From Isoetes taiwanensis (Eukaryota > Streptophyta > Lycopodiopsida > Isoetales > Isoetaceae): 64,000 nt of DNA. Under the pieces are notes generated by a model. It did not search any database and was not told the DNA's origin. It saw only the letters and a program-made list of their open reading frames with translations. Positions within the stretch are counted from its first letter, which is position 1; every line of letters begins with the position of its first letter. Shown in pieces: positions 49,918-61,416 of the stretch. The stretch is from NCBI GenBank assembly GCA_021234155.1, contig JAJEKV010000022.1, forward strand, positions 7,533,961 to 7,597,960, given 5' to 3'. A program made the translations under genes and the position numbers.

Positions 49918-52336
49918 ATTCTGAATATTTTAGATTTCTTTTTGCTCCTGGTATTTTGGGCAGGAGTCTTATTCATACCTGATAGGGCCTTCCCTATGTT
50001 ATTCCTGGCTTTTTTAGCATGTTTCTTACTAGGAAGATCAGAATCAGGCTTAACTGTGCTATCAATAAGATAATCCTCCTTACTCCAGTTTTCTTTATCA
50101 TTGACATAATCTTCACAATCACTATAGTCAGAGCAACCACCAGGATAAAAGTGAAATATAGAGTTATTATCAAGAGTATTTAATAAGATAGAATCTAATA
50201 CTTGCCTTGAATTTTCTTGAAGCTCCATTTGTTCTTGTTTATCCTCTGGAGTCTCAGGAACAAAGTCAGAAGTAGCTATCCCATTAAGCTCAGTATCTTT
50301 AGAGAGACCTTGATCTGCTGTGTCATGAACCATTTGCATTTGCAAGGAAGCTAGCTGATCTGCCACTTTACTAGATATTCTTGGAGGACTGAAAGGTTCT
50401 TCCACAATTGGTGAGTCCAGATCAATGAGGGATGGGAGAGAGGACTGAATGGGAGGAATGAGTGAAATAAAATTATGTGCTATGGCAGTCTCAGAAGGAT
50501 GTGATGGTGGAATGGCAGGTGAAGGTAAACATTCGCTGCTCTTACCTAAATCTAAATCTAGATTATTGTTTAGGTCAGATAATACCTGAAAAGGGTTTTG
50601 GCAATCGATATGCAGATCAGTTTGATCAGTTTGATGTTGAACCTGTTTATCTTGATGTTGCTGATTATCTTGATGTTGCTGATTATCCATGTAAATAACA
50701 TCATTGGTTTGAATTGTGGATTTAGTCAAACCCATACCCAAACCACCAGTAGGCACATTAGAAGGTACTTTTGGCTGGGATAGACTTGCTGAATGAGTGG
50801 AAGAAGTCTGTGAAATCCTTGGAGTAGGATTCATCTTTTGCTTAGCTTTGCCTTGAGATTTCATAGTTAATGACCCATCTTTGCTTATGTTTTTGATGGG
50901 GAAGTCCATTAGACTGTAGGAGCATTGACCCTTATCTTGACTTTTGGCATCCTTGATGATGTTGGTCAATGTCAAACATAGATCATGAGTGGCCTGTTTT
51001 GCTTTTTCTGGTATGACCCCTTTGACCAGAAGTTTTGGTTCCCCAATTGTAATTCCATTACTTCTCTTATATGAGAAGGAGTTGTCTTCATGACTTTTAT
51101 CTTTGGTTTTCAATTGTTCCCTTGCTGCTTTTTGTTTCTGAATCCTCCTGTAGCTGCCATTTACTTTTGTCCATTTAAAATTCTCACTTTCTGGCAATTT
51201 CTGAAATGTTTCCAACTCCTTGATGCTGTTCTCCTGAGTAACATCCCCATTGGATGACTTCTCCTTTATTTTACCTCCATTATTATGAGGGAGATCCCCT
51301 GTTTTTTCACCTGCATTCACATTCAATCTGCTATCTTGCTGAAGTTCTGCTGAGGACTTACAAAGTATCAGAAGTGTCTTTGGAAACATTTTTGGCATTG
51401 GGAAGGCAATCCAGACCATCTAAGAGCTAACGATGATTCTACTCCAAAGGCATCTTTAAAAGGAATTGAAAGAGGGATATCTTTGGACAGGTCTAACTGG
51501 ACAAAGGCTCTTGGAGGTCTCGAACGGGAGTATTCAGTAGAGATGTAGGTGCCAATTGAATTAAAGAGAAGCTTGAAGCATTCTTCATCCCAGTATATAG
51601 GATTAAGACCGAACAGGGATGTAGAAGCAATACAAAGATTATTCATTTGGTCCATATCAAGTTTCAGGTGCCATTTCAGGAAGGTTAACCGTGAGGTCTC
51701 AAATGTCAAGGGACCATAATTAAGAAAGAAGTTTGCTGATCTGGCATTCCCACATTCAATCATGATATAAGGAAAGTTGAGCCAGTAAACAGCCTGGATT
51801 ATGATCCCTTTGTTTAGGTTAAGCAGATAACCCCATAATTTGTCAAGCTTAATACCACATTTTTGGACCTTAACTATGACAGCACATTGAGACGAGGCAT
51901 CAATTTTAGAATGAACAATCGGAAGATTGAGAGAAATACCATCATAGAGTCTCATTTTTCTTTCTCGGAGATAGGGGTGTCTTGTCCTTTGCAATCTGCC
52001 ATCCAATTCTTCATCCGACTCTAATTCCTGGTGCCGTCTTGTAACTCCATAAGGTCGGGGAACTTGAGTGATTGGGTCGAGAGGATGCAGAATACCCCTA
52101 TGATCAGGATCAGCAGACAGATTATCCCAGAACGGGACTTTATGCGAGATTGGATCCATTACAGAGTCGACTGGAAGCAAATTTTCAAAATTCCCAAAGA
52201 GGATGGTGTCCTGAGGCTTCTCTTGAAAGGAATTTAAGTTTTGGAGGACAGAGGCTCGCTCTTGAGCGGAAAGATTGGCGAAAGAGTGAAGAAAAGCTAA
52301 ATTTTTAGGGTTTTCCGTGAAATTAAAAGTCATCAC
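49914..52336 (-). pseudogene. LINE ORF1 (nucleic-acid-binding), frameshifted at the zinc knuckle
   Basis: The first 322 codons (52,336-51,368) resemble the RRM/DUF4283-type N-terminal part of plant LINE ORF1, with YIMIECGNARSANFFLNYGP and ALRWSGLPSQCQKCFQ at the start of a CCHC knuckle. The frame stops there. Another frame, open from 51,419 to 49,914, carries a long Gln/Ser/Lys-rich tail ending NTRSKKKSKIFRI and overlaps the ORF2 start by four bases. ORF1 proteins coat LINE RNA. Whether the break is a mutation or a translational frameshift cannot be decided here; mutation is simpler. Confidence 0.75.
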
Positions 52337-52554
52337 AAAGGGTCAGGGTGATACAACAAAAGTAATTGAACGAAATTGAATGACGAAAAAGGGGGAAAAA
52401 GGACAGACAGGAAAAGAGACCACTAGAAAGAACCACAATTAGCTAAAAGAGATCGGATTGCCAATCCAAAAGCCAAGATTGTTCGATTCGTGATTTCTTG
52501 AACAAAAAACCATTCAATTGATGTAAATCTAAAGAAAGCACTACCACACTTTTC

Positions 52555-52854
52555 CTAATTCTCTGAGTAAACCTTCACAATGATTTTTTCTTCTGCCCAA
52601 TGACAATTGACTCTGAAAATTCCTGTTGCTGAAATCTTGCTGTCACCTATAAATTCCTCCAACCAAGAATTAAGCATCTCTGTTTCGAATTCAACGCAGC
52701 TAAGAACAAAGGTATACTCTTGCCGAAATAAGGAATCTGGAAAGAAGGTATTGGTTACTAAAGATTTCCATAATTCTGAGGATGATCCTGATAGAAAACC
52801 ACAGGTAAATCTCGGGCCATGCTTGAGAATTGTGAAAATTTTAACATCCATCAA
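52555..52854 (-). CDS. Upstream short ORF of the LINE, 99 aa
   Basis: This open frame lies 5' of ORF1 in the same orientation, within the LINE leader. It starts MMDVKIFTILKHGPRF and has no recognised domain. It could be part of ORF1's original N-terminus separated by a frameshift, or an independent leader ORF. No function is assigned. Confidence 0.35.
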   Translation of the reverse strand: MMDVKIFTILKHGPRFTCGFLSGSSSELWKSLVTNTFFPDSLFRQEYTFVLSCVEFETEMLNSWLEEFIGDSKISATGIFRVNCHWAEEKIIVKVYSEN

Positions 52855-53054
52855 AAGCTCAGAACATGAGGAATGTGTTGATGCTGGCCCTCTACAGGGG
52901 CAGCCAGCAGATGTCTTTCAATTTCGATCCAATTCAAGCAAAAATTGGAGAGTTCAAAGGGAAAATTGCCAAGAAAGGTGTTTGAACAGAAAAATCTAGG
53001 AAAAGGACAAAAAAATCAAGAAAAATGGCGCACTTCATTTTCTCCCTTGTTGTT

Positions 53055-54153
53055 CACCTCATGAGCCGAATCAATGAACCCTAACTCCCTAGTTAGATTC
53101 ATGTGATTAGGTTAGATCTTATTCTTATTGTTCATATGTTATGGATATGATATGGTTGATCTCTTGTTATGCTCCTCATGTATTGGGAAGGGGGGTAGAG
53201 ACCTAGCAGCCTTGTGTATGATGCTTCTAGATAGACCCATAATACCTATTATATGCGGCCTGTGCATAGAGCCCACCGGACTAAGGGAGTTATGGATTGA
53301 CTGAGCACCAGATAACGGGATCAGTGACGAGATGGTGGAATAGTCCCTGCTGAGCGCGGCTACTGGGGACTTGGGGCGCACTAGGCCTATGGTCGGTCAC
53401 TTCGTGCGGGCCGGGCATGGGTTCGTCACCCCCTGGATCAATGGTGCCGCCCTGATCCTGAAGAGCTGCAGGTGTCGGCCTGGTTCTTGCTTTGGGGGTT
53501 TAAAGGCGTGAGCGGACGTGTGTCGCCCACGATCCTCTAGTAAGCCCATCGAAGTCACCGATTTACAGGAAGGGAGATGTAACCCGACCGACCTTGCCTC
53601 ATCGGACCGAGGGAGATGCAACACAGAGTAGTCTCTTGGGTGATCCCAAAAGATTGCGTATCAAAGGCTCTGATCCACGCCATAGCTTCGATTTAGCCCA
53701 TACGCAAAGTATGCACGAGGAGTGGCGGATGGAGTGGTCAACCCTTAGCCATTGTCTTATAGCTAGCCCCGCCACTGTTTATACTTCCGTCTGTATCTAT
53801 CTTGAGACCCTAGCCGTCAGTATACTTTCCCCATGAGTTAGAGCTTGGGTAGAAGCTTTCATGTTTTATGGTATATTGATCCTTTTGACGATTCGATGGA
53901 TGGATTGAGCTATCCTTCGAGGTAGACGTATTATTATTGTTGTTAGTTGCTAGTACTAACATTTAGTTTATATGCTTCCGCTGATGTTAGGAGCCCATAG
54001 GGGACGGGCGCGCGAGACACCTCCGTGTCCCTTACCGTTCGGGCCATCCCCCAGAACGGGATAGATGGAGGGCCCATCCAGTAGACGACACTGGGTGGGG
54101 GATTTTCCGTGGAGTATACGGCAGATGCCGTATATTGTGCGGGGAGCGTCACA
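53055..54153 (+). mobile_element. 5' LTR, second part
   Basis: It continues the LTR after the LINE and ends GGGGAGCGTCACA, the inverted complement of the TGTGACG start. It matches 63,076-64,000 but with clustered indels around 53,300-53,380 and 53,520-53,600. A small palindrome TATACGGCAGATGCCGTATA lies at about 54,114-54,133. Confidence 0.93.
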
Positions 54154-54154
54154 A

Positions 54155-54167
54155 TGGTATCAGAGCC
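54155..54167 (+). promoter_or_regulatory. Primer binding site, tRNA-iMet
   Basis: TGGTATCAGAGCC, one base after the LTR end, is complementary to the 3' end of plant initiator methionine tRNA, the usual primer of plant LTR retrotransposons. Confidence 0.95.
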
Positions 54168-56500
54168 ATGTTCTTGGTTGACCAAGAACTAGCACTGACC
54201 ATATCCCTGAATTAGTAGACTAATTGACCTAGAAAAAGGAATGGAATGGGAATTCCAACCTTGAACCTCGAATAGTGGGAGAAAATTTTTCCCCAATAGG
54301 AGGGTCATAGAGTTAGATTAAGTTTTGGATAAGGGGATAAAGAATGAGTCTAATGAACCTTCTAGAAAAATTGGAATGGAAATTACGCATCTACATCAAA
54401 TTTCACATAAAATGGGTCGAAGAATCGACCAATTCCAAGATCCCAGTGAAAAATGGCGTAGACTCATAATTTACCAACCAAGGAGCTAACCATTACCCTA
54501 AGTAGCTAACTAGCCTAATAGAAAAATTGGGGGTAATTCCCAAATATGAACCAAAAAGGTGGGAAAAAATTTTTCCACCGTAAGAAGGTCGTTAGCAAGT
54601 TAGATCTAGTTGTTAGGGTAAGCTAAATTTGAAGACAGAGTAAAAAGAAACCTTCTAGTAAATTTGAGCTCAAAGTTGTTCATGAGCCCCATTTTACAAG
54701 TGAAAATTGAACGAGAAATCGCTCAATACGAAGCTTGCAAAGAAAATGGCGCGAAATGATCAATATTTAGCCCAAAAGAAATAGAAAAATATTGAAAGGT
54801 AGCTAAATAATTAGAGAAATTACTTTAACTAATAACTAATAGTTATAATAATTGACCCCTATTCCTTAGAAGCTCCCAAATTGTAGCCCAAACCTCTCCT
54901 TTGCCCTTATAAGGCGTTTTAGATTGTTACAGTTCCGCCATCAGCAAGTAGATAACTTCATCGACTAGTTACAACACGGGATTTTAAGAAGATAAGACTG
55001 AATACATCTCACAGGAAGGGCATCAATCTCAGACATTCAGGCCGATGGCAGTGTCTGGTCTAGCTTCCAATCATAGATGCTTTGAGTAATCAAGAATTAC
55101 AAGTCATCAAGGCCAAACTGCCCAAGGATAGCAGTACGATCACAACGCAACCGACTTCTTCTTTATCAGCTTCGATTATCCAAGGTTGCTACACCAACCT
55201 CGACAACATCATCTCAGTATCGAAAGATCAAGAAGCCCTTCTAGCCTCAGAATCTTGGAGGCCAAGTAGCAACAACAAGAAGCACCATGAGGGACCAAAG
55301 ACCGCCACAAATAATTGACTACTGCAACGTCATAAATCTCGCACATGGATGCGGAAACATTTAACTCTTGAAAAGAAAAGAAGGGTTGAACAGTCTAAGT
55401 GATGAAGTTTTACATCGTCAACACTCCAATAGCAGCAAATCAGATGTCCCAGATGAAGAGTCAACGTGAAGAAGATCGACACAGTCAACACAACAATATC
55501 AAACCAGGAGTTAGAAGAAGTATCCTCAAATCTTCTAACGTCTGAGACAACATGATCCAACATGGAAGATTCTATAGAACAAAGAACATAACCTTCAAGC
55601 TTTGGGACAAGACATCAGGACCTCACGTCGTCAACTACGTCATCAAGTCCACAAGCAGGCATACCTCCCCTAATCAGGAAAGTCAACATCAACATCGAAG
55701 TGAGCACAAATAGAAGATATTCAACAAAAGAGAAACGCCAAGGAAAGGATTATGCAGCAACCCCAAGGAGATCAGGTTTTCCAATGACAGCAGGAAACAT
55801 CAATTTGCTACTCCAACGGCTAACGAGTACACCAGCTTTTTAACAAGCTGGGGGGACATAGAATCAGATAGTGAATATCTTAGACTTATGGATGATAACA
55901 TCCATGATGGGATTGGGACGAAATTTCGTGTAGATTTTTGTCATTTTTGAAAGGATGGGCCCAAGAATTGAGCAGAGCCTCAAAGATTGGAAAGAAAAAC
56001 GTATGGAGTAATTTAAATTATATACAATTGTTGATAGGTATCCAACATATTGAAACCTCTTTGTGAGCTTGATCACCTTGCTAAGAAGGATTCAATAATA
56101 GGATAACCATTGACCTATGACGAGTACCTCCACACTATAAGGAATAATCCGACCCGATGACAAGAAGCAATCTAACAAGTCTGCCAACTTCTTAGATGGC
56201 ATCAACTCAAAGGTGGGACTATTTCAAGAGTGTAATGATTAAGAGAGGGGGAATTCTAGAGTATAGATTAAATCTAAAACATGAATAATAATTTAATTGC
56301 ATAGTCTTTTGTGTCCAAAGGAAATGTCCTCTCGACAAAAGCTTGTGACTATCGAATTTATATAGATAATTCTTTAACATGCAACCTTGCACTACCTAGA
56401 TGACGGACATCTTTAAGAGCAAGACTCTTAAGTCTAAATCTAGGCCAATAATTATGGCAAGGCTGAGCAAGTAGCAGCACCGAATGAACAAGGGTCAAGT
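54168..56500 (+). other. Degraded gag region of the chromovirus
   Basis: By position this should be gag. No zinc knuckle or capsid motif is recognisable and all frames are broken. A weakly open stretch at 55,082-55,318 has no domain. Confidence 0.45.
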
Positions 56501-56519
56501 TCGACGTCAATTTTAAGCA

Positions 56520-58200
56520 AAGAAAAGTTAAGCATCGGCACCAAAGTTAGAGACATCGGCAACTACGACCTCATAATAGACATGGATTATTTAAAGACGG
56601 CCAAGGCAATAAGTGATTACCATAAGCAAGACATGTCTATCTTAGCACCAAATGGCAAGCACTTCATAATTTAAGTCAAGTAAATTCTGACATCTAATGC
56701 ATGTCGATAAAGCAATTACTGAAGTGCATCACGAGGGATGAGATCGCATACATACATCAGCTAGAAACCGTCCACTCTGACAATAAGAGTAAGAAGGAAG
56801 ATGCTATTTTACAAACAGTTGCTTAGGCCAATTGCAAAACTAATCAAAAGTCCCTAATATAGCACCGGATGATTTGAGAGCTTTTGGCCTATAGACGGAA
56901 GTGTCCAAATACTCTTGCACCAGATGCAGAGTCAACCAGTAAAGCTTGTTATAGAATGAGCACTTAAGAGCTAGCAGTGCTCAAGAAGCAATTGTAGGAT
57001 TGGCTTGAGCTAGAATCCATTCGGCCAGGATGGAAGTCAAAAGATGTATATCAACCACCGGCAGCTCAGTAAGTAGACGATATAATGGATCAGCTCCAAG
57101 GAACAAGATTCTTCTCCAAAAATCGACATAAGATAGGGCTATCATCAAATAAGAATCGTGGAGAAAGATATTCATAAGACCACTTTTGGAATGCGGTATG
57201 GGCACCATGATTTTATAGTGATGCTCTTTTGGTCTATCGAATGCTACATCGACTTACATACATTTGAAGAAGGACAACTTCAGAGACTTAGACGAGTTCG
57301 TCATCAATTTTCTTTGACGACATCTAGAGCTACATCAAATCAATGGAGGAGCAACATCAAGGGTGGAATGACTGTGGCTGTCTATGCACTTTCTCACCGA
57401 CCATTGGAGATCAAAGTGTGCTGCAATGACTTATTTACATTATCAAGCGATTGTGGCAAGAGGATACAAGAAGCTATACCATCTAGAACCATGAGTGGGC
57501 TACTCTTTGCAAGGGCGCAAGGATAGATAAGAAAGAGAGACCTTCAATAATTTTAAAAAGGAAGGCAATCTCCTAGACCATAAGAATAAGTCATATATAC
57601 CTGAAGCATCAAGAGTAAGAAAGCCAATCTTACATGTCACGCATAATAAGCCTATTGTCGGCCATGCAATCTTTTTGCAAACCGATTTCATAAGTAGAAG
57701 TATCTACTTTTGGCCAGGTATGAAGAATGACATCGCCATCTATTCGGCAGGTCAGTTGTGCCAGCAACAAAAGCAGAACGACTCCGAATCTCGGGAGCTT
57801 TTGGAGCCCTTGGCGGTGCCAGACGCCAAGTGGAAAGCGGTAAGTATGGATTCCATTACGAGTCTTCCTCGAACGGCTAGGGGCATCATGCCTTAATAGC
57901 AGTGATCGACAAGTTATCAAACATGGCAAATTGTCCACCATGTCGAACCACGAACACAGATCTAGATACAGCTTTGCTAATTGCAAGCGAAATTTTTTTA
58001 GATTGCACGGAATGCCCAGGGCGATCGTCTCCGATAAAGATCCGAAGTTCATCAGCGCCTTTTGGCAAGTCTTCTTCAACACGATCTGCACCAAGGAGGA
58101 TGACTTCAGCTTATCATCCATAGTCAGATGAACAACGGAATGGACGAACAGAGTCTTGGAGGTCATGTTGAGAAACTATATATCCACCTAGTCGAGTTGC
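56520..58200 (+). pseudogene. Chromovirus pol remnant with internal deletion
   Basis: About 56,560-56,670 reads YDLIIDMDYLKTAKAISDYH, the end of a retroviral-type protease. 57,158-57,230 reads TTFGMRYGHHDFIVM, from the RT palm, then jumps within about 150 bp to VYALSHRPLEI, the end of RNase H (ADALSRRPLE), so most of RT and RNase H is deleted. 57,640-57,890 is the start of integrase (zinc-finger and core: YFWPGMKNDIAIY, CQQQKQ, WKAVSMDSITSLP), then VIDKLSNMA. After frameshifts come MPRAIVSDKDPKFISAFWQV and EWTNRVLEVMLRNY. Several stops and frameshifts occur. Confidence 0.82.
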
Positions 58201-58345
58201 GTAAAATAGTACGAAGCAGGAGTCATCGGAGATGTCTTCCTTCATGATCAATTACGGATAGCAATAAATGTCCCTAGATATGTGGCACAATCCGGTGTCC
58301 AAGATGGACGTTTCTCAACAACTTCTGGTAGATATGTAGCAGCTC

Positions 58346-58627
58346 ATGGAGGAAAATCCAGATGAGAATTTGGAGACTCCAACCGAGTTGGAAATGACAG
58401 AGGAACACAATGAGATTGTCCCCGAATTAATCCTTGACAAAGCATTCAAGAAAACAAGAAGATCAGAACTTCTTCAGTACTTAGTCAAGTGGAAGCACGT
58501 ACCAGTGGAAGACGCAACTTGGGTACTTAAGCAAGATTTAGAAAGACAATACCCAGAATTTATGAACAAATTCAACGGCCAAGTCATCTCCAAAATGGAC
58601 AACATCGGAACCATAGGTCTGCCATAG
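58346..58627 (+). CDS. Chromodomain at the pol C-terminus
   Basis: A 93-codon open frame contains PELILDKAFKKTRRSELLQY followed by LVKWKHVPVEDATWVLKQDL. This matches the chromodomain that follows integrase in chromoviruses (YLVKWKGLP-EEATWE) and directs insertion to marked chromatin. It is the only part of pol that stays open, but it is only a piece of the polyprotein and has no start codon of its own by homology. Confidence 0.85.
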   Translation: MEENPDENLETPTELEMTEEHNEIVPELILDKAFKKTRRSELLQYLVKWKHVPVEDATWVLKQDLERQYPEFMNKFNGQVISKMDNIGTIGLP

Positions 58628-60256
58628 CTTAGAATCTATGATAGACTTAAGTAAGTTAGTGTATGCATTCTAAGTAGCTATGATGCTTACAAACATTTCG
58701 TTATTGCCGATGATGAGATCATTAAACTGTTCTCTAGGCCGTGGTAAAATGCATGTATGTATTATCGCGGTTTAGATAAATCTAGAAGAGAGTGTTGGCG
58801 ATGAGGAGATCACCCATTGGACGTTCTCTATGCCACCACGCACTAGAAGTGCGCATGACTATAGTGGAGGTCATGTGAAATAAACGTGATCATGGGCGAT
58901 GAAGGATTCAATTGCATGATTCCTAAGCTTAAACCATGAAACCATGAAGCACTGTGGGGTGCATGATCATAAGGGGGGTCATGCACAAGGTAGCTACGAT
59001 CATGGGCAATGATAGGATCATCTTAATTGATTCTTAGCTTAAACCGTATGGCCATGATCGTATGCATGTAGTAGAGGTATAGTAGGTAATTGGGGGGTGG
59101 TCCCCTTAAAACCACAATTTATAAATTAAACTAACGTAATGTGCTACTCATTGCAAGGAAGTGAATTCAAGCAAATACGAGGGAGCGCATTACGAGAAGT
59201 TAGGAGTTAAAAATTTTGTAGCTAGCTATAAACTCCTAAACTTAAATTATGAATTGATGTGTCCAATTCATAATGCTTTATAATAAACTTTATAATATTC
59301 TTACAACTACCTTATGAAATATATGGAAGGTTATCATTTTAAATAAGTACTAATATCTCAATCTGATAATTGTTTTTTATACAAGAATTTTATCGGCTGC
59401 CTTACGACAAGGAACGTTTCTCTTCCCCAAGTCGTCTATGCAGGGGAAATTTGTGTAACTTTGGAATGGTGCCAAAGTCCTTAAAATGTGATACTTGATG
59501 TTTCTATAATATGAGAAGGCATTGCACAGGTAGACTATGGGGTATCCATCTAAGAGGTAGACTATGGGGTATCCATCTAAGAGCGTGCACGTGGATCTAG
59601 CAAAAATAGCGAAATTGCAAAAATAACGAATTGTAAAAGAGTAATTATAACATTCTAATTACCTGGATCTCAGACAAATTCATTCAAATCCAATAGGGCA
59701 TGCTCATTCAAGTGCCACTTTGGCAACGTCTTGTGAATGGTATTCCAAAGCATTTCAGAACTAGAAAAGCTAATCAAAAGCATTATAGAAAATACCAAAG
59801 GCATAGTGGTAGTGCACAATATTTATGAGGAGACTTGATTAATGTTACCTTGTAATATTCTTCTTGAGAATATGTACCATTTTAAAGCAGTCCAAGAGGA
59901 CTTTATTTGCCATTACCTTCATGCCTATTTACAATACTCCGTGTAGGATCCTGCATCCCCATTGTAAACAAAATCCTGACATTTCAAATTTCTAAAACAG
60001 AACTTTAATCTACGCACTTTAGATAATTTTCCAAAAAAATTTTATTGAACAGAAATCAGAACAAAGATAATTGAGATAAACTCGTTGCCTTTTTATTGGC
60101 ATTCCATTAACATGCTTGATTCCACAACGTTACTTTGCACAAATTCCAAAACCATGGACCGAGATTAATCGTTACACGAAGATACGGAGTCATTAACCAC
60201 ATTTTTCCATTACCAGTGGCTTATTGTTATGCATAGAACACTGGGAAGTTGAATAC
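58628..60256. other. Non-coding segment between chromodomain and cargo gene
   Basis: It holds a degenerate duplication of about 110 bp period (58,865-58,934 and 58,974-59,044, sharing GATCATGGGC-ATGA) and an exact 27-bp tandem pair at 59,529-59,582 (GGTAGACTATGGGGTATCCA). The right part includes the 3' flank of the minus-strand gene. Confidence 0.6.
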
Positions 60257-61416
60257 TTAACTAGACTCTTCCTTCTTCTCCTTCTTAGACGAGCTCAGCC
60301 AAAAATAACCAGCTACTATTGCTACAATTCCAGCAACAACTGCAAGATTATGTGATTGGTCTCCAAGTGGCTCCTCCGACACTAGTTTAGTCTTTGCTTG
60401 TGGATTCTGATGCAGCCTCACTAGCAATACCCTGGGCCTAAAATTCAAAACACTAGGAAAATAAAAACCAAAGCATGAGAGAGCAGACTTAATCCACAAC
60501 TACTTTGAAGCCTAGTCATGACAGCATATCTGTAGTTGAAATCATTGACCTGCAAAATGTGATGCACAATAGATGTTTTGCCTTCCAAGCAACTACATTA
60601 GAGTGGTTAAAAAATCCTTGCAATGGTCATCACCAGATTGCAGCTGTAATGAAATGCTTATCAGCAATAATAATGTTCTTACTGTGCAATCAGGTTCCAC
60701 CTTGGCTGATATTAGATTGTTACTTTGAATATTAAGGAAAGGCTTTCAAAATGGGATGCTTAATGTGAATCTAATATAATATTAAAGAACCCTTGAGTTC
60801 CTCAATCAACGATGTCAACCTTTGAATCATGAAAACAAACTGGCCCTGGCACAAGGATAGAACTGCAATATAGCATACCTTCTGTTTTGCAAGCTTTTCC
60901 AGTCGCTCCCTTTCCATTTTCTATACAAATAAAACATTGTTTGAGGTTTAGCAGCATATACTTGAAAGTTATCAAACCTAAAGGATACCGTCATTTAATA
61001 GGGCAAATTGCAACATAATAGAAACAAAACTAAGACACAGAACTCCCTCTGCGTTAAATTTGAACATGGGACATAATATCTGCAGTGATCTTTAAACAGT
61101 AAAATCCATAACAAGATAATGGAACCATGGAAGTAAAAGAGGAAATGTTGCAATCAGAGCACATTTTAAGAAGGAAGTTGCAAAAAGTTTCTAGAAAATT
61201 ATAATGCCAGAATCTAAGAAGAAGGACTCGAAAAATAAAAGGGGAGAGGTAGATTTCATAGCAAACCTTGATATAGACATTTTCAGCGGCTTTTTCTTCT
61301 TCGCTCAAGACACGCTCGCCGCTAAAACTTGCTCGCCGGATCCTAAAAGTTGGAGCATTTCTGGAGGCGCCTAGCTCACCTCCTAGTCTTCGTGCAGCCT
61401 GTCGGAGCATCGCCAT
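60257..61416 (-). CDS. Mitochondrial-type small membrane protein, 113 aa, three exons
   Basis: Exons 61,416-61,267 (50 codons), 60,920-60,879 (14 codons) and 60,406-60,257 (49 codons and stop) join in phase 0 with GT-AG introns of 346 and 472 bp. The N-terminus (MAMLRQAARRLGGELGASRN) is Arg-rich without acidic residues before Glu14, as in mitochondrial presequences. The middle reads RVLSEEEKAAENVYIKKMER, then a Lys/Glu-rich helix. Residues 85-101 (LAVVAGIVAIVAGYFWL) form one membrane segment before a Lys/Glu/Ser tail. Size and motif order match, as I recall, the plant family of Arabidopsis At2g27730, reported with respiratory complex I; that identity needs a search. The gene is intact. It lies inside an LTR retrotransposon, antisense, between pol and the polypurine tract. 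Confidence 0.85.

Larger units (their letters stand above)
45262..53054 (-). mobile_element. Nearly full-length L1-type LINE inserted in the 5' LTR
   Basis: On the minus strand it runs from a 5' region (about 53,054-52,337) through ORF1 and ORF2 to a poly(A) tail (16 T at 45,262-45,277). The empty site is seen in the 3' LTR (ACTATTTCACCTC, about 63,071-63,083). Comparison shows at most two or three bases of duplication, much shorter than usual for LINEs. The coding frames have few lesions, so the insertion is recent. Confidence 0.92.

Noticed and set aside
58960-58980. Second polypurine tract (ATAAGGGGGGTCATG) before the cargo gene
   Set aside because: No LTR start follows; it is part of a degenerate tandem duplication.
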